The notes below the pieces were generated by a model, which did no database searches, was not told where the DNA came from, and saw nothing but the letters and a program-made list of their open reading frames with translations. The position numbers were made by a program, and so were the translations under genes. Below, one piece after another: positions 7,691 through 18,749 of a stretch of 64,000 nt of DNA. How positions within the stretch are numbered: position 1 is the first letter of the stretch; the number at the start of each line of letters is the position of its first letter. The DNA comes from Pseudomonas sp. GOM6 (GTDB lineage Bacteria; Pseudomonadota; Gammaproteobacteria; Pseudomonadales; Pseudomonadaceae): positions 310,001-374,000 of the forward strand of contig NZ_JARPUS010000002.1 of NCBI RefSeq assembly GCF_029537485.1, written 5' to 3'.

Positions 7691-8855
7691 ATGTCTGGGC
7701 GAGTGGCAAGGGTGGGGTGCAGGCGACCAGCAGATGCTGTTCGAACTGCTCGACGATCGCCGGCCAGCCCTGGCGGCCGGCATGCTGGCGGGCGTTGAGG
7801 CGAACCCGGCGCAGGCTTTCGGCATCTTCCAGCAGCCACTGGGCGGCATCGATGAAGGCCTGTTCGTCACCCGGGCTGGCCAGGGCGCCGTTATGCCCGT
7901 GACGGATGTGCTGGGCGGCGGCGGCCTGGTCGTAGGCGACCACGGCCAGGCCGGCGGCCAGGGCTTCCAGCACCACGTTGCCGAAGGTTTCGGACAGGCT
8001 GGGAAACAGGAACAGGTCGCCGCTGGCATAGTGCTCAGCCAGCTGCTCACCGCGCTGGATGCCGCAGAACACGGCCCCGGGCAGTTCGGCCTGCAGTTGT
8101 AGGCGTTGCGGGCCGTCACCCACCAGCACCAGGCGCAGATTGTGTTGTGGGTTCTGCTGTTGCAGGGTGCGGAAGCTGCGCACCAGCAGGGGCAGGTTCT
8201 TTTCCGCGGCCAGGCGACCGACATGCAGCACGGCGATATCGGCCTCGCTCAGGCCCCAGGCGGCGCGCAGCTCGGCCGAGCGGCGGCAGGGGTGAAACAG
8301 CTGGCCGTCGACCCCGCGCGCAAGCAGTTCCAGGCGCTCGAAACCGCGGCGTTGCAGCTCCATGCGCTGGCTGAGGCTGGGCACCAGGGTCATCCGCGTG
8401 CGGTTGTGGAACCAGCGCAGGTAGCCGGTCAGCAGACGGGTCAGCAGGCCCATGCCGTAGTGGCCGGTGTACTGCTGGAAGTTGGTATGGAAGCCGCTGA
8501 CCACCGGGATGCCCAGGCGCCTTGCTGCCCGCAGGGCAGAGAGGCCCAGCGGGCCTTCGGTGGCGATGTACAGCACATCGGGCCGCCGCTGTTGCCAGCG
8601 GCGCAGCAGCTTGTGCAGCGCCGACTGGCCCCACTGCAGACCGGCATAGCCGGGCAGTGGCCAGCCACGGGTCAGCAGCAGCTCGTCATCGGTGTGTGAT
8701 CGGGCGTCGCCATCCTGTCTTGGACGGATCAGCTGCAGGCGATGGCCACGTTCGCGCAGGCCCTGGCACAGGCGCCCGAGCGTGTTGGCCACGCCGTTGA
8801 TTTCCGGCGGAAAGGTTTCGCTGACCAGGGCGATATGCAGGGATGTGACATTCAT
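7689..8855 (-). CDS. Glycosyltransferase family 4 protein
   Basis: The 388-residue product has the two Rossmann halves of GT-B enzymes. The N-terminal half starts LHIALVSETFPPEINGVANTLGRL, typical of GDP-mannose-dependent alpha-mannosyltransferases. The C-terminal half has AVLHVGRLAAEKNLPLLV, then FPSLSETFGNVVLEALAAGLAVVAYD with the E-x7-E nucleotide-sugar motif (ETFGNVVLE). It probably adds a sugar to a lipid carrier at the cytoplasmic face of the membrane; donor and acceptor are not determined. An extra 8 codons are open upstream, but the ATG at 8855 gives the family N-terminus. A similar gene sits near the same neighbours in P. aeruginosa, as I recall. Confidence 0.88.
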   Translation of the reverse strand: MNVTSLHIALVSETFPPEINGVANTLGRLCQGLRERGHRLQLIRPRQDGDARSHTDDELLLTRGWPLPGYAGLQWGQSALHKLLRRWQQRRPDVLYIATEGPLGLSALRAARRLGIPVVSGFHTNFQQYTGHYGMGLLTRLLTGYLRWFHNRTRMTLVPSLSQRMELQRRGFERLELLARGVDGQLFHPCRRSAELRAAWGLSEADIAVLHVGRLAAEKNLPLLVRSFRTLQQQNPQHNLRLVLVGDGPQRLQLQAELPGAVFCGIQRGEQLAEHYASGDLFLFPSLSETFGNVVLEALAAGLAVVAYDQAAAAQHIRHGHNGALASPGDEQAFIDAAQWLLEDAESLRRVRLNARQHAGRQGWPAIVEQFEQHLLVACTPPLPLAQT

Positions 8856-8900
8856 GACGCCAGTCTGCGACGGCGCCATGAAGCCTGGGTGACGTGATTG

Positions 8901-9641
8901 TTACGGAGCGATGACGCTGCGCTCGCGCACCCAGAACAGCGTGGCGCCGGCCACGGCAGCGGGCATCACCAGGATGTTGACGAAGGGGATCATCAGCGCC
9001 AGGTAGGTGGCGCCGCCGAAGCCCAGGCTCTGCCAGCGCTTCTCGCGCAGCCAGGCGAGCATCTCGTTCCAGCCCAGCTTGTTGTTGTCCGCCGGGTAGT
9101 CGATGTACTGCACGGCCATCATCCACACGCCGAACAGAATCCACAGCGGCGCGGCAATCAGATTGAGGCCGGGGATGAAGGTGAGGATCAGCAGCGGAAT
9201 GGCACGCGGCAGGAAGTAGGCGAGCTTGCGCAGTTCGCGGCCGAGGGTGCGCGGCACCATGGCCATCAGCTCGGCCCAGCTGAAGGGCGGGAAATCATCG
9301 CGACCGCGCACCACCACTTCCACCTTCTCGGCGAGAAAGCCGTTGAAGGGCGCGGCGATGATGTTGGCCAGCAGGGTGAAGCTGAAGAACATGATCACCA
9401 GCACCATGAGCACGAACAGCGGCCAGATGAGGTATTCGAGAAAGCTCAGCCAACTGGGCAGGCTGGGCATGAAGGTGTCGACCCAGCCGCCAAACTGCTG
9501 CATGGCCAGGGCGATCAGGCCAATGAACAGCAGCGTGTTGATCGCCAGGGGCAGCAGCACGAACAGGCGTAGGCCTGGGCTGAGGACCAGTTTCAGGCCT
9601 TCGCCGAGGTATTGGGGGCCAGACAGGGCGGGTGTGGGCAT
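8901..9641 (-). CDS. cysZ: Sulfate transporter CysZ
   Basis: CysZ/EI24 proteins are inner-membrane sulfate channels feeding cysteine synthesis. The 246-residue product matches the family in length and pattern: N-terminal [32 protein letters not shown], long hydrophobic segments around residues 25-48, 70-95 and 145-170, and a late hydrophobic segment ([26 protein letters not shown]). It lies 45 bases before the glycosyltransferase gene on the same strand, with a diguanylate cyclase gene 36 bases upstream. It is not next to other sulfate genes; cysM is 25 kb away. Confidence 0.9.
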   Translation of the reverse strand: MPTPALSGPQYLGEGLKLVLSPGLRLFVLLPLAINTLLFIGLIALAMQQFGGWVDTFMPSLPSWLSFLEYLIWPLFVLMVLVIMFFSFTLLANIIAAPFNGFLAEKVEVVVRGRDDFPPFSWAELMAMVPRTLGRELRKLAYFLPRAIPLLILTFIPGLNLIAAPLWILFGVWMMAVQYIDYPADNNKLGWNEMLAWLREKRWQSLGFGGATYLALMIPFVNILVMPAAVAGATLFWVRERSVIAP

Positions 9642-9677
9642 GGCAGGCGGCTCCGCGCAGTGACAAACGCGCCGACC

Positions 9678-11648
9678 TTAACCACTTTGCGTGGACGAGG
9701 AAAGCAGCCGCGGGTGGAAGAGGTCGACGCGGTTGCGTTCGCGCTTGGCCTCGTACATGGCGCTGTCGGCGGCCTTGATCAAAGCCTCCGGGTTCTGTGC
9801 GTGGTCCGGGTAGAGAGCGATGCCGATACTCGGCGTAACAAAGTCGATGCTCAGTGCGCCGATCTGTGCGGCGTTTTGCAGCTCGGCGAGCAGGCGCTCG
9901 GCAAGCTTTTGCGCTGCGACGCTGTTGCTGTCCGGCAGCACCAGGGTGAATTCGTCGCCACCCAGGCGATACACCCGGTCCGGTTGCCGTACCGTGCGGC
10001 GCAGGCGTTCGGCGATGTCCTGCAGCAGGGCGTCGCCGACATCGTGACCGTAGCGATCGTTGACCTCCTTGAACCGATCCAGGTCCAGATAGAGCAGGGC
10101 CAGCCGGCCCTGCTCGCGCTGCGCCTTGTCCAGGGCATGGCGCAGTTGTTCGCTGAAGGCCTTGCGGTTGCCCAGGCCGGTTAGCGAGTCGCGATAGGCC
10201 AGATCGAGCAACTGGTTCTGATAGGCCACCTGTTCGCTGATATCGCGCAGGATGCCGCGAAAGCCGGCGAAATGGCCCTGGCTGTCGCGAATCAGCGAGA
10301 AGCGCGTTTCATAGTGGCCAAGGCTGCCGTCGCCACGCCGCAAGGGCGCGCTGAAGCGGATCTGTTCGTTATTGGCCAGGGCCAGGGCGAAGTCCTGGCG
10401 GGCCCGTTCGGCATCCTCGCGGCTCAGCAACCTTTCGTAGCTTTGGCCAAGCATGGCTTCGGCCGGGTAGTCGAGCAGGTTGCACAGGGCTCTGTTGACG
10501 GCCTGTACCTGGCCATCGGGTGCGATCTCGAAATAGCCGTCCTGAATCGCGTCGAGAATTTCGCGGTCGCGCGTCTCGCTTTGCTCCAGGCGTTCGAGCA
10601 TGCGGTTGACCTCGCAGGCGAGGCGGCCCAGTTCGTCCGTGCCGCGATCCTGCAGGCGCTGCTGGCTGGAGTCCGGGCCAATGGCGGCGATGTCCTGGTG
10701 CATGCGCGAGACACGGCGCAGGATGGCGAACTCCAGGCCCAGGTAGATCAGCAGCAAAGCCAGCAGGCTGACACCCGTGGCCTGGGCCAGGAAGATGGCG
10801 ATGGCCTTGCGGCCTTCATGATAGAGGCGGCGGTCGCGGGTCAGCTCGAACAGCATCTGCGGCTGGCCCAGGCTGTTGCTGAAGCGCAGAAGGATCTGTT
10901 GCTGTTCCTCATTCGGCAGGTGGCGCTGGCTCAGTTCCGCGCGATTGAGGCTGAACACCCCGGGGGAGGGGAGTGGGGCCCAGCGCTCGACCGAGTGATC
11001 CGCTGCCAGCAGGCGCAGGGTGCCATTGATCTGTTGTTGCAGGTTCTCGCTACGTTCGCCGTCGAGGAAGTGTCCGGCAATCAGGGTGCCGGCGCTGGGT
11101 AGGGTGCTCTGGTTGTCCTGGATGCTGCCCATGGCCAGGTTCAGGGGCACGCCCTGTACAGCGATCAACGCGCCATAGAGATCCTCATCGCTTGTCTGTA
11201 TCAGGCCCCTGGCTTGCTCCAGTATTGCCCGGCGCAGTGCTTCCAGGCTCCTGGGGGGCTGGCCGTCGAGCACGAACATGTCCGTCAGGGTGGGCGGCAA
11301 CCACTGCTCGGCATGCACGCGCCCCTGCAGGTCGAGGAACACCATGAAGTCGAAGTTCATTTCGCTCAGAGCTTCAGGGTCGGCATTGCGGCGCAGGTAG
11401 TCCGGATGCTGGCCGTGCATGAATTCGTAGCTGGTGTCCCACTGTGCATAGCTTTGCACCAGATCGAGATTGCGCCGCAGATTCTGTTCCAACAGGTTCT
11501 GCAAACGCACTGCCTCACCCTCCAGCAGCTGTGCGTCCTGGCGGTCGAAGCGGCTGAGAATAAGGCTTTGCGACAGGCCATAGGCAAACAGCAGGGCCAG
11601 CACCAGCAATGGGGCGAACAGCCAAAACAGACGTTTGCGCAGGGTCAT
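9678..11648 (-). CDS. Membrane diguanylate cyclase, CHASE4-HAMP-PAS-GGDEF
   Basis: This enzyme is predicted to make cyclic di-GMP in response to a periplasmic cue. The 656 residues contain an N-terminal membrane segment (LFWLFAPLLVLALLFAYGLS), a CHASE4 sensor (QSYAQWDTSYEFMHGQHPDYL), a second membrane segment near residue 290, and a HAMP linker. A PAS domain (ILDAIQDGYFEIAPDGQVQAV) and the GGDEF domain follow. The signature GGDEF is at residues 563-567, and an RQPD inhibitory site sits five residues before it, so product feedback is likely. As I recall it corresponds to PA0847 in P. aeruginosa. It is divergent from trxB. Confidence 0.93.
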   Translation of the reverse strand: MTLRKRLFWLFAPLLVLALLFAYGLSQSLILSRFDRQDAQLLEGEAVRLQNLLEQNLRRNLDLVQSYAQWDTSYEFMHGQHPDYLRRNADPEALSEMNFDFMVFLDLQGRVHAEQWLPPTLTDMFVLDGQPPRSLEALRRAILEQARGLIQTSDEDLYGALIAVQGVPLNLAMGSIQDNQSTLPSAGTLIAGHFLDGERSENLQQQINGTLRLLAADHSVERWAPLPSPGVFSLNRAELSQRHLPNEEQQQILLRFSNSLGQPQMLFELTRDRRLYHEGRKAIAIFLAQATGVSLLALLLIYLGLEFAILRRVSRMHQDIAAIGPDSSQQRLQDRGTDELGRLACEVNRMLERLEQSETRDREILDAIQDGYFEIAPDGQVQAVNRALCNLLDYPAEAMLGQSYERLLSREDAERARQDFALALANNEQIRFSAPLRRGDGSLGHYETRFSLIRDSQGHFAGFRGILRDISEQVAYQNQLLDLAYRDSLTGLGNRKAFSEQLRHALDKAQREQGRLALLYLDLDRFKEVNDRYGHDVGDALLQDIAERLRRTVRQPDRVYRLGGDEFTLVLPDSNSVAAQKLAERLLAELQNAAQIGALSIDFVTPSIGIALYPDHAQNPEALIKAADSAMYEAKRERNRVDLFHPRLLSSSTQSG

Positions 11649-11814
11649 GCCGGTCGCACCGCTGAGGTGGGAATGTGCCGAGTATAGCCAACGCCCTCAG
11701 CCCCCCGGCCGTATAGTGCCGCTCTATCGAGCGGATTGGCATTGGGCATTTTCCAGCTTGCCTCGCACTGGGTAGCCTTGCCGGCAATTCCCTTTAACGG
11801 GGCTGTTCGATTGA

Positions 11815-12816
<1,002 letters not shown>

Positions 12817-12817
12817 G

Positions 12818-13744
12818 CTAGCCGGGGTCTACGTTCATTCGCCCGCGACCGGCGTGCTTGGCTTTGTACAGCTGTTCGTCGGCATCGCGTACCAGTTGGG
12901 TCGGATCGGCCTGTGCCGATGGCACTAGCGTGGCCACGCCGATGGACAGGCTGACCCTGTCGCCCACGTCCGAGAGGGGGTGGGCGATTGCCAGCGCCTC
13001 GACTTCCGTGAGCATTTTTCGGGCGATCAAGATGGCGCCCTCCTGCTGGGTATCCGGCAGGAGGCAGGCGAATTCTTCGCCACCGTAGCGCGCCACCAGA
13101 TCAGAAGGGCGGCTGGTGGCGCCAGCGAGGGCCATGGCAACCTGCTTGAGGCACAGATCACCCTGCTGATGGCCGTAATGGTCGTTGTAGCGCTTGAAGT
13201 AGTCGATATCGATCATCAGCAATGACAGCGGGCTACCACTACGGCAAGCCTGGGCCCAGGCATTGTTGAGGTTGTCGTCGAAGCAGCGGCGGTTGGCAAT
13301 CCCGGTCATGCCGTCGAGCCGGGTCAGGCTGCGCAGGTAGTCGCTCTGTAGCTTGAGGGTGAGGTGAGTCTTGGCTCTTGCGCGTACGATGTTCGAGTTG
13401 AAAGGTTTGCTGATGTAGTCGACAGCACCCAGTTCCAGGCCGAACGCCTCGTCCTCCTCCTCGCCCTTGGCGCTGACGAAAATGATGGGAATGTCGCGGG
13501 TCAGCGGGTCAGCCTGCAGCTCACGGCACACCTGATAGCCGTCCATGCCCTCCATGACCACGTCGAGCAATACCAGGTCGGGGCGCTGCTCCCGGCAGAT
13601 GGCGATGGCCTGCTCACCGCGGGTGGCCATGAAAACATCGTGATCATGGCGAAAGAGTTCGTTCAGCACCCGGATGTTCAGGGGCTGATCGTCGACCACC
13701 AACAGCTTGGGGCGAATCTTGCGGTGCTCTATCCAGGACTCCAT
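12818..13744 (-). CDS. Response regulator diguanylate cyclase (REC-GGDEF)
   Basis: The 308-residue product has a receiver domain with VVDDQ, the phospho-acceptor in LVLLDVVMEGMDG and the Lys of SKPF. A GGDEF domain follows, with GGEEF at residues 221-225. The inhibitory RPSD lies exactly five residues before it, so the enzyme should be active and feedback-inhibited. The start is one base after the stop of the giant hybrid kinase, so the two are translationally coupled and the kinase is the obvious phosphate donor. An upstream in-frame ATG at 13777 would overlap the kinase and is less likely. The architecture resembles PleD/WspR-type regulators. Confidence 0.93.
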   Translation of the reverse strand: MESWIEHRKIRPKLLVVDDQPLNIRVLNELFRHDHDVFMATRGEQAIAICREQRPDLVLLDVVMEGMDGYQVCRELQADPLTRDIPIIFVSAKGEEEDEAFGLELGAVDYISKPFNSNIVRARAKTHLTLKLQSDYLRSLTRLDGMTGIANRRCFDDNLNNAWAQACRSGSPLSLLMIDIDYFKRYNDHYGHQQGDLCLKQVAMALAGATSRPSDLVARYGGEEFACLLPDTQQEGAILIARKMLTEVEALAIAHPLSDVGDRVSLSIGVATLVPSAQADPTQLVRDADEQLYKAKHAGRGRMNVDPG

Positions 13745-13745
13745 C

Positions 13746-16700
13746 TCAGGCTCCTTGAACGGCGGTGAGGATCGCATGGCAGAGTTGTCGTGCCTGCTCG
13801 AACTCTAGCAGTTCGCTGGCCTGCAGCAGTTCGCTGTAGCTGTCGCGCCAGTTCTCGGGCACTGCCGCCGCCAGGGTCTGCGCCTGTTCGAGTGCCTGCA
13901 GGTTGCCGCTGGCCAGCAGGTCGTGCAGGTGTTGCAGCTCCGAGATCCAGTCATTGTCGCTGCTTGCGGGCAGCGGCGAGGTGGCCGGCTCGCTCTCGGT
14001 AAATATCTCGTTCAGCTCGCGTACGCTGCTGGCGAGCAGTGTGGTCAGTCCTTGCAGCCAGGTCGGATCGGTCAGTGGGGTGGCAAGTGCGCTGTCCTCG
14101 CTGTGCTTGAACGAGTGCTCCCATCGCGCCGCTTCCGCTGCCAGGCCGCTGGCCCCCATGGTGCCGGCACTGCCCTTGAGCGTGTGCAAGGCCATCAGCA
14201 CACCGGGGCGGTCATTGTTAGTCGCACAGGCCGCCAACTGCTCGAGCTGCCTGCTCATCTGCGTGTCGAAACTGCTCAGCATGTTGCGCAGCAGTTGCCG
14301 GTTGTTGCCGAAGCGGCGTAACAGCGACTCGCGTGATTCGATCAGGCCGCCGGCGCTATCTGTCGGCGTGCGGGTGGGGCTGTCAGGCACTGCTCGGCCG
14401 GTCCAGTGCAGCAGAACCTGTACCAGTTGTTCGAGGTCTATGGGTTTGCCCACGTGCTCGTTCATGCCTGCCTCCAGGCAGTTCTGTCTGTCACTTTGCG
14501 AGGCGTTGGCCGTCATGGCGATGATCGGCAGGGCGCTGAGCTGTGGGTGGCTGCGCAGAGCGCGTGTGGCTTGCAGGCCGTCCATGCCCGGCATCTGGAT
14601 GTCCATCAGCACGGCGTCGTACTGAGGCGCTGCGCGCAGCACGGCATCCACACCGGCCTGCCCATCCTCGGCCAAGTGCACGCGGGCGCCCTCAGCCTGC
14701 AGCAGCTCCTGGGCGACCTGACGGTTCAGGGCGTTGTCCTCGACCACCAACAGGTTCAGGCCGACGAGACGTTCGGGTTGTACGTTGCGAACTGGCTCGC
14801 TGGTTTCCGTTTGTCCGGTCAGTACACGCTCGATGGTGCTGGACAGTTGCATGGGGGTTACGGGTTTGCTCAGGAATGCAGCGAAGGGCGCGTTGCCTTC
14901 GTGCTGGATATCACTCATTACCTCGCGGCCGTGGGCGGTAATCATCACGACCAGTGGTGGCCGCTCAAGGTGACGGGTGTTCAGTTGGCGGGCCGTGTCG
15001 ATACCGTCCATGCCGGGCATGCGCCAGTCCATCAGTACGATCTGGAAGGGTTGGCCCTGCTGCGCTGCGCTCTCGATGGCCGCTAGCGCCCGTTCGCCGC
15101 TGTCAACGTAGCTGGCGTGCCAGCCAAGGTCGGCAGCAAGTTGCAGCAGCAGCTCGCCGGCCATCGCGTTGTCGTCCACTACCAGCAGGCGTAGTTCACT
15201 GTCGATGGCGCTGCAGGAGGTGCGCAGGGAGCTCTGGGTGGCCATGTCCAGTTCGATGTCGAACCAGAAGCTACTGCCCTGGCCTATCTGGCTGGTGACC
15301 TGCAACTCGCCGCCCATCAGCGCGATCAGGCGCTTGCAGATCACCAGACCGAGCCCGGTGCCACCAAAGCGGCGGCTGGTGGAGGCTTCTGCCTGGGTAA
15401 AGCCTTCGAAAATGCGGCCGAGCTGTTCTTCGCTGATACCGATACCGGTGTCGTTGATGGCGACGCGCAACTGCACCCGCTGGCCGATTCTGCCGAGCTG
15501 GCGCAGGCTGACGACCACCTGGCCATGCTCCGTGAACTTGAGCGCGTTGCCGGCCAGGTTAATCAGGATCTGCTGCAGGCACAGGCTGTCACCGAGCAAG
15601 GCCTCTGGCAGGTTGGGGTCGAGGTCGAACATCACCTCCACGTCCTTGAGGCCCTGGTTACCGGCGAGTATCACCGCCAGATCACGCATCAGCGGCTCCA
15701 GCTCGAAGGGATGCAGTTCGAGTTGCAGTTTGCCGGCCTCGATCTTCGAGTAGTCGAGGATGTCGTTGAGCAGGCCGAGCAGGGACTTTGCCGCGCCATG
15801 GGCCTTGCGCACATAGTCGAGCTGGCGTGGCGTCAGCTGCGTTGCCTGAACCAGCTGCAACATGCCCAGCACCGCATTCAGCGGCGTGCGTATTTCGTGA
15901 CTCATGTTGGCGAGGAACGTGCTCTTGGCGGCATTGGCGGCGTCCGCCTGTTCCTTGGCATAGCGCAGATAGGCCTCTACCTCATGCTGGGCGCTGATAT
16001 CGATGTTGATCCCGATAACCCTGATGGGCTTGCCGTCAGCATTGCGTTCTACATGGGCCCCCGCCTGAATGAAGCGCACTTGTCCATTGCTGCGCACGAC
16101 GCGAAGAACCGGGGCGTAGCTATTCTCGTTGGCTATGGCCCTGAGCAGGTCGGCCATCACGGTTTCACGGTCATCGGGGTGAATCCGGCACAGCCAGTGC
16201 TCGTAGCGCAAGCCCTGCTCGCCAAGTTGCGGAGGTTGTTCGTATAGCTCGAACATCCGTTCGTTCCAGTGCAGGCTGTTGTCTGCCAGATCCCAGGACC
16301 AGATGCCGAGCTGCGCCACTTCGGCAGCCACCGTCAGTTGGTCGCGGATCGCGAGGAGTTCCTTGCGTAGGGCTACCTGCTCACTGAGGTCGGTAATGAC
16401 GCCCACCAGCAACGGCTGATCAGTCGATGGCATGGAGCCGATCGACAGGTGAATGGGAAATTCCGTACCTCTTTTGTTCAGTGCGGTCAGCTCGACGGCT
16501 TTGCCCTGCTGCGAATTGCCTTGGCTGACATGGCTCTCGATCATGTCTTTCAGGCGCTCTCGTGAACTCGGGCTGATCAGGTCATACAGGACGCGCTCCC
16601 CCATTTCATCGGCGCTGTAGCCGAAGGCCTGTTGTGCGGCGGGGTTGAAGCTCTGCACGCGACCGTCGGCATGGAAGGTGATCACTGGGTTTACTGCTGT

Positions 16701-18611
16701 GTCCAGTATCGCGCGGGTGGTCTCCAGGCTGTCTGTCAGGCGCCGTGAGGCCTCTCTTTGCTCGGTAACGTCAACGGCGATGCACAGGTAGCCCACCAGC
16801 TGTCCTTGTCGGTCACGTATGGCATTGACTGCCAGGCTGACCAGGAAGGTGTTGCCGTCCTTGCGTACATAGGTCCACTCGCGGATGTCGGCGCCCTGGG
16901 TCTCCGCCAGGTACACCAGTGCGCGAAAACCGCTGATCGAGGTGCCGTAGGTGCCGCTCAGCTCCGTGCTGCGGCGAGCCAGTTCGTCTTGCTGATGGAG
17001 CAAGGTCGGGCTCTGCTTGCCGACCATGTCCGTGTCGCTGTAACCCAGCAGGTTCTGCGCGCCGTAATTGAATACGGTGATGGTGCCGGCGGTGTCCGTG
17101 GCGATAATCGCCACCGCCGAGGCCGAGTCCAGCACGCTGGTAAGCAGCACGTTGAGTTCGCTCAGTTCGGCGGTTCGTGCCGCTACCTGCTGCTCCAGGC
17201 TGGCATTGAGTTCAAGGATTTTGTTTTCGATGGCCTTGCGCTCGGTGATGTCGCGCACGGTTTTGGATATCCCCACTACCTGTCCGGCCTCGTCATGTAT
17301 CGGCGAGATCACGGCCGAGACGTCGAGCATCCTGCCGTCCTTGCGCTTTCTCAGGGTCTCGAAGGCGTTGATTGTTTCGCCGGCGCCGACCTTTTGCAGG
17401 ATCATGGTTTCTTCATGAGCCAGTTGCGGTGGCACGATCAGTTGGACCAGCCGCAGCCCGATGGCTTCTTTGGCGCTGTAGCCGAACATCTTCTCGGCAC
17501 CTCTGTTCCAGCTGGTAACGGTGCCGTCCAGGGTCTTGCCGATGATGGCGTCGTTGGAACTCTCGACGATGGCCGCCAGACGCGCCTGCCCGGCGAAGAT
17601 CTGCCGGCGGCGCTGGCGATTGATGCTGGAGATGCCGGCCAGCGCCGCCAGCATCAGACTGAGCAGGCCGCCGGCGATATAGATCATCTTCGGCGAGGTC
17701 AGGTGCAAGCTCTTGGCGAAGCCTGGATAGGCGTTTAGTTCGATTTGCCAGCGGCGGCCAAAAATGTCCCGCTCCACAAGGTGCGTGGCGATTGTGGTCG
17801 CACTCTCCGGCTGATTGTCCGCCTCGTACAGCACGGGGCTGTAATTGGGTTCGGTAATGTCGAGCAGACGCAGGTGCACGGCCTGGTTGTGCAGGTGCAA
17901 GTCCTGGATCATGGATGAGGGCGACAAGGGGGCGTAGCTCCAGCCCAAGCCATTGCGCGTGCGCTCGGCCAGGCTGGGCGGAGTGCTGCCGGTACGGTAG
18001 ATGGGCATCAATATCAGCAGCGATTGCTGCGTTTCGCCCTTGATTGGGGACGGGGTGATCAGCCCGGTCAGGCGCGCTTCGCCACTTTGCATGGCGGCCA
18101 GGGCGACGCTGCGCAGGGCGGCGTCCGAGGCAATATCCAGCCCTACGGCCGGCAGGTTGGGCTCCAGCGGCTCGATGTACTGGATGACATAACGGTCGCC
18201 GTCATGGGGGGCAAACTGCTGGAGGTTGAACGCGGAGTGGCTATCGGTTCTGGCTCGGGCAAGGAAGGCGCCTTCCTCTGCCTGCGGCACGCGGCGAATA
18301 AAGCCGAAGCCGGCGGCGCCAGGAAATTCCTGTTCGAGATTACGGGTCTGGCTGTAGCGCTGGAAGGCTTCCCTGGTGATGCCATCATCGCCGCCGGAAA
18401 GCACGGCGCCGCGTGCGCCGCGTAGACCGTACTGGTAAATCTTGACGCGCTCGGTGATGGCGTCTGCGGCATGCGTGGTCGCGTTTTCCAGTGCGCTGTG
18501 CAACTTTTGCTGGTTGGTGTTACGCAGCCATTCGGCGATCAGTACGGTGGTGGCCAGGCCCAGCAGCAGGATCCAGGCGATGCTCCATCTTGCCGAGAGG
18601 TTTTTCTTCAT
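13746..18611 (-). CDS. Giant hybrid sensor histidine kinase (CHASE-4xPAS-HisKA-HATPase-2xREC-HPt)
   Basis: The 1621-residue inner-membrane protein has TM1 (about residues 10-27) and a periplasmic CHASE domain with YGLRGARGAVLS. TM2 is near 310-330, followed by four PAS modules beginning near 345, 495, 645 and 770. The HisKA box SHEIRTPLNA places the phospho-accepting His at 905. The HATPase has NLAGNALKFTE and FGGTGLGL. Two receivers have acceptor Asp1195 (MDWRMPGMDG) and Asp1337 (MDIQMPGMDG), and a terminal HPt has His1476 in HTLKGSAG. The full relay His-Asp-His is present. Flanking REC-HDOD and REC-GGDEF genes on the same strand are likely outputs. The ligand is unknown. Confidence 0.95.
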   Translation of the reverse strand: MKKNLSARWSIAWILLLGLATTVLIAEWLRNTNQQKLHSALENATTHAADAITERVKIYQYGLRGARGAVLSGGDDGITREAFQRYSQTRNLEQEFPGAAGFGFIRRVPQAEEGAFLARARTDSHSAFNLQQFAPHDGDRYVIQYIEPLEPNLPAVGLDIASDAALRSVALAAMQSGEARLTGLITPSPIKGETQQSLLILMPIYRTGSTPPSLAERTRNGLGWSYAPLSPSSMIQDLHLHNQAVHLRLLDITEPNYSPVLYEADNQPESATTIATHLVERDIFGRRWQIELNAYPGFAKSLHLTSPKMIYIAGGLLSLMLAALAGISSINRQRRRQIFAGQARLAAIVESSNDAIIGKTLDGTVTSWNRGAEKMFGYSAKEAIGLRLVQLIVPPQLAHEETMILQKVGAGETINAFETLRKRKDGRMLDVSAVISPIHDEAGQVVGISKTVRDITERKAIENKILELNASLEQQVAARTAELSELNVLLTSVLDSASAVAIIATDTAGTITVFNYGAQNLLGYSDTDMVGKQSPTLLHQQDELARRSTELSGTYGTSISGFRALVYLAETQGADIREWTYVRKDGNTFLVSLAVNAIRDRQGQLVGYLCIAVDVTEQREASRRLTDSLETTRAILDTAVNPVITFHADGRVQSFNPAAQQAFGYSADEMGERVLYDLISPSSRERLKDMIESHVSQGNSQQGKAVELTALNKRGTEFPIHLSIGSMPSTDQPLLVGVITDLSEQVALRKELLAIRDQLTVAAEVAQLGIWSWDLADNSLHWNERMFELYEQPPQLGEQGLRYEHWLCRIHPDDRETVMADLLRAIANENSYAPVLRVVRSNGQVRFIQAGAHVERNADGKPIRVIGINIDISAQHEVEAYLRYAKEQADAANAAKSTFLANMSHEIRTPLNAVLGMLQLVQATQLTPRQLDYVRKAHGAAKSLLGLLNDILDYSKIEAGKLQLELHPFELEPLMRDLAVILAGNQGLKDVEVMFDLDPNLPEALLGDSLCLQQILINLAGNALKFTEHGQVVVSLRQLGRIGQRVQLRVAINDTGIGISEEQLGRIFEGFTQAEASTSRRFGGTGLGLVICKRLIALMGGELQVTSQIGQGSSFWFDIELDMATQSSLRTSCSAIDSELRLLVVDDNAMAGELLLQLAADLGWHASYVDSGERALAAIESAAQQGQPFQIVLMDWRMPGMDGIDTARQLNTRHLERPPLVVMITAHGREVMSDIQHEGNAPFAAFLSKPVTPMQLSSTIERVLTGQTETSEPVRNVQPERLVGLNLLVVEDNALNRQVAQELLQAEGARVHLAEDGQAGVDAVLRAAPQYDAVLMDIQMPGMDGLQATRALRSHPQLSALPIIAMTANASQSDRQNCLEAGMNEHVGKPIDLEQLVQVLLHWTGRAVPDSPTRTPTDSAGGLIESRESLLRRFGNNRQLLRNMLSSFDTQMSRQLEQLAACATNNDRPGVLMALHTLKGSAGTMGASGLAAEAARWEHSFKHSEDSALATPLTDPTWLQGLTTLLASSVRELNEIFTESEPATSPLPASSDNDWISELQHLHDLLASGNLQALEQAQTLAAAVPENWRDSYSELLQASELLEFEQARQLCHAILTAVQGA

Positions 18612-18749
18612 AGGCGAGCTTGTCCCAGGAGGCGATCGAATGCTGCCGGCGCTTATCCGGCACTGCCGTAGCCCGCATGTCGCAGTGGTGAAAGCCGACG
18701 ATGGGGGTACGGATGTATCCGGAGTGTAGGTTTCTGCCTGGGCGCCGGC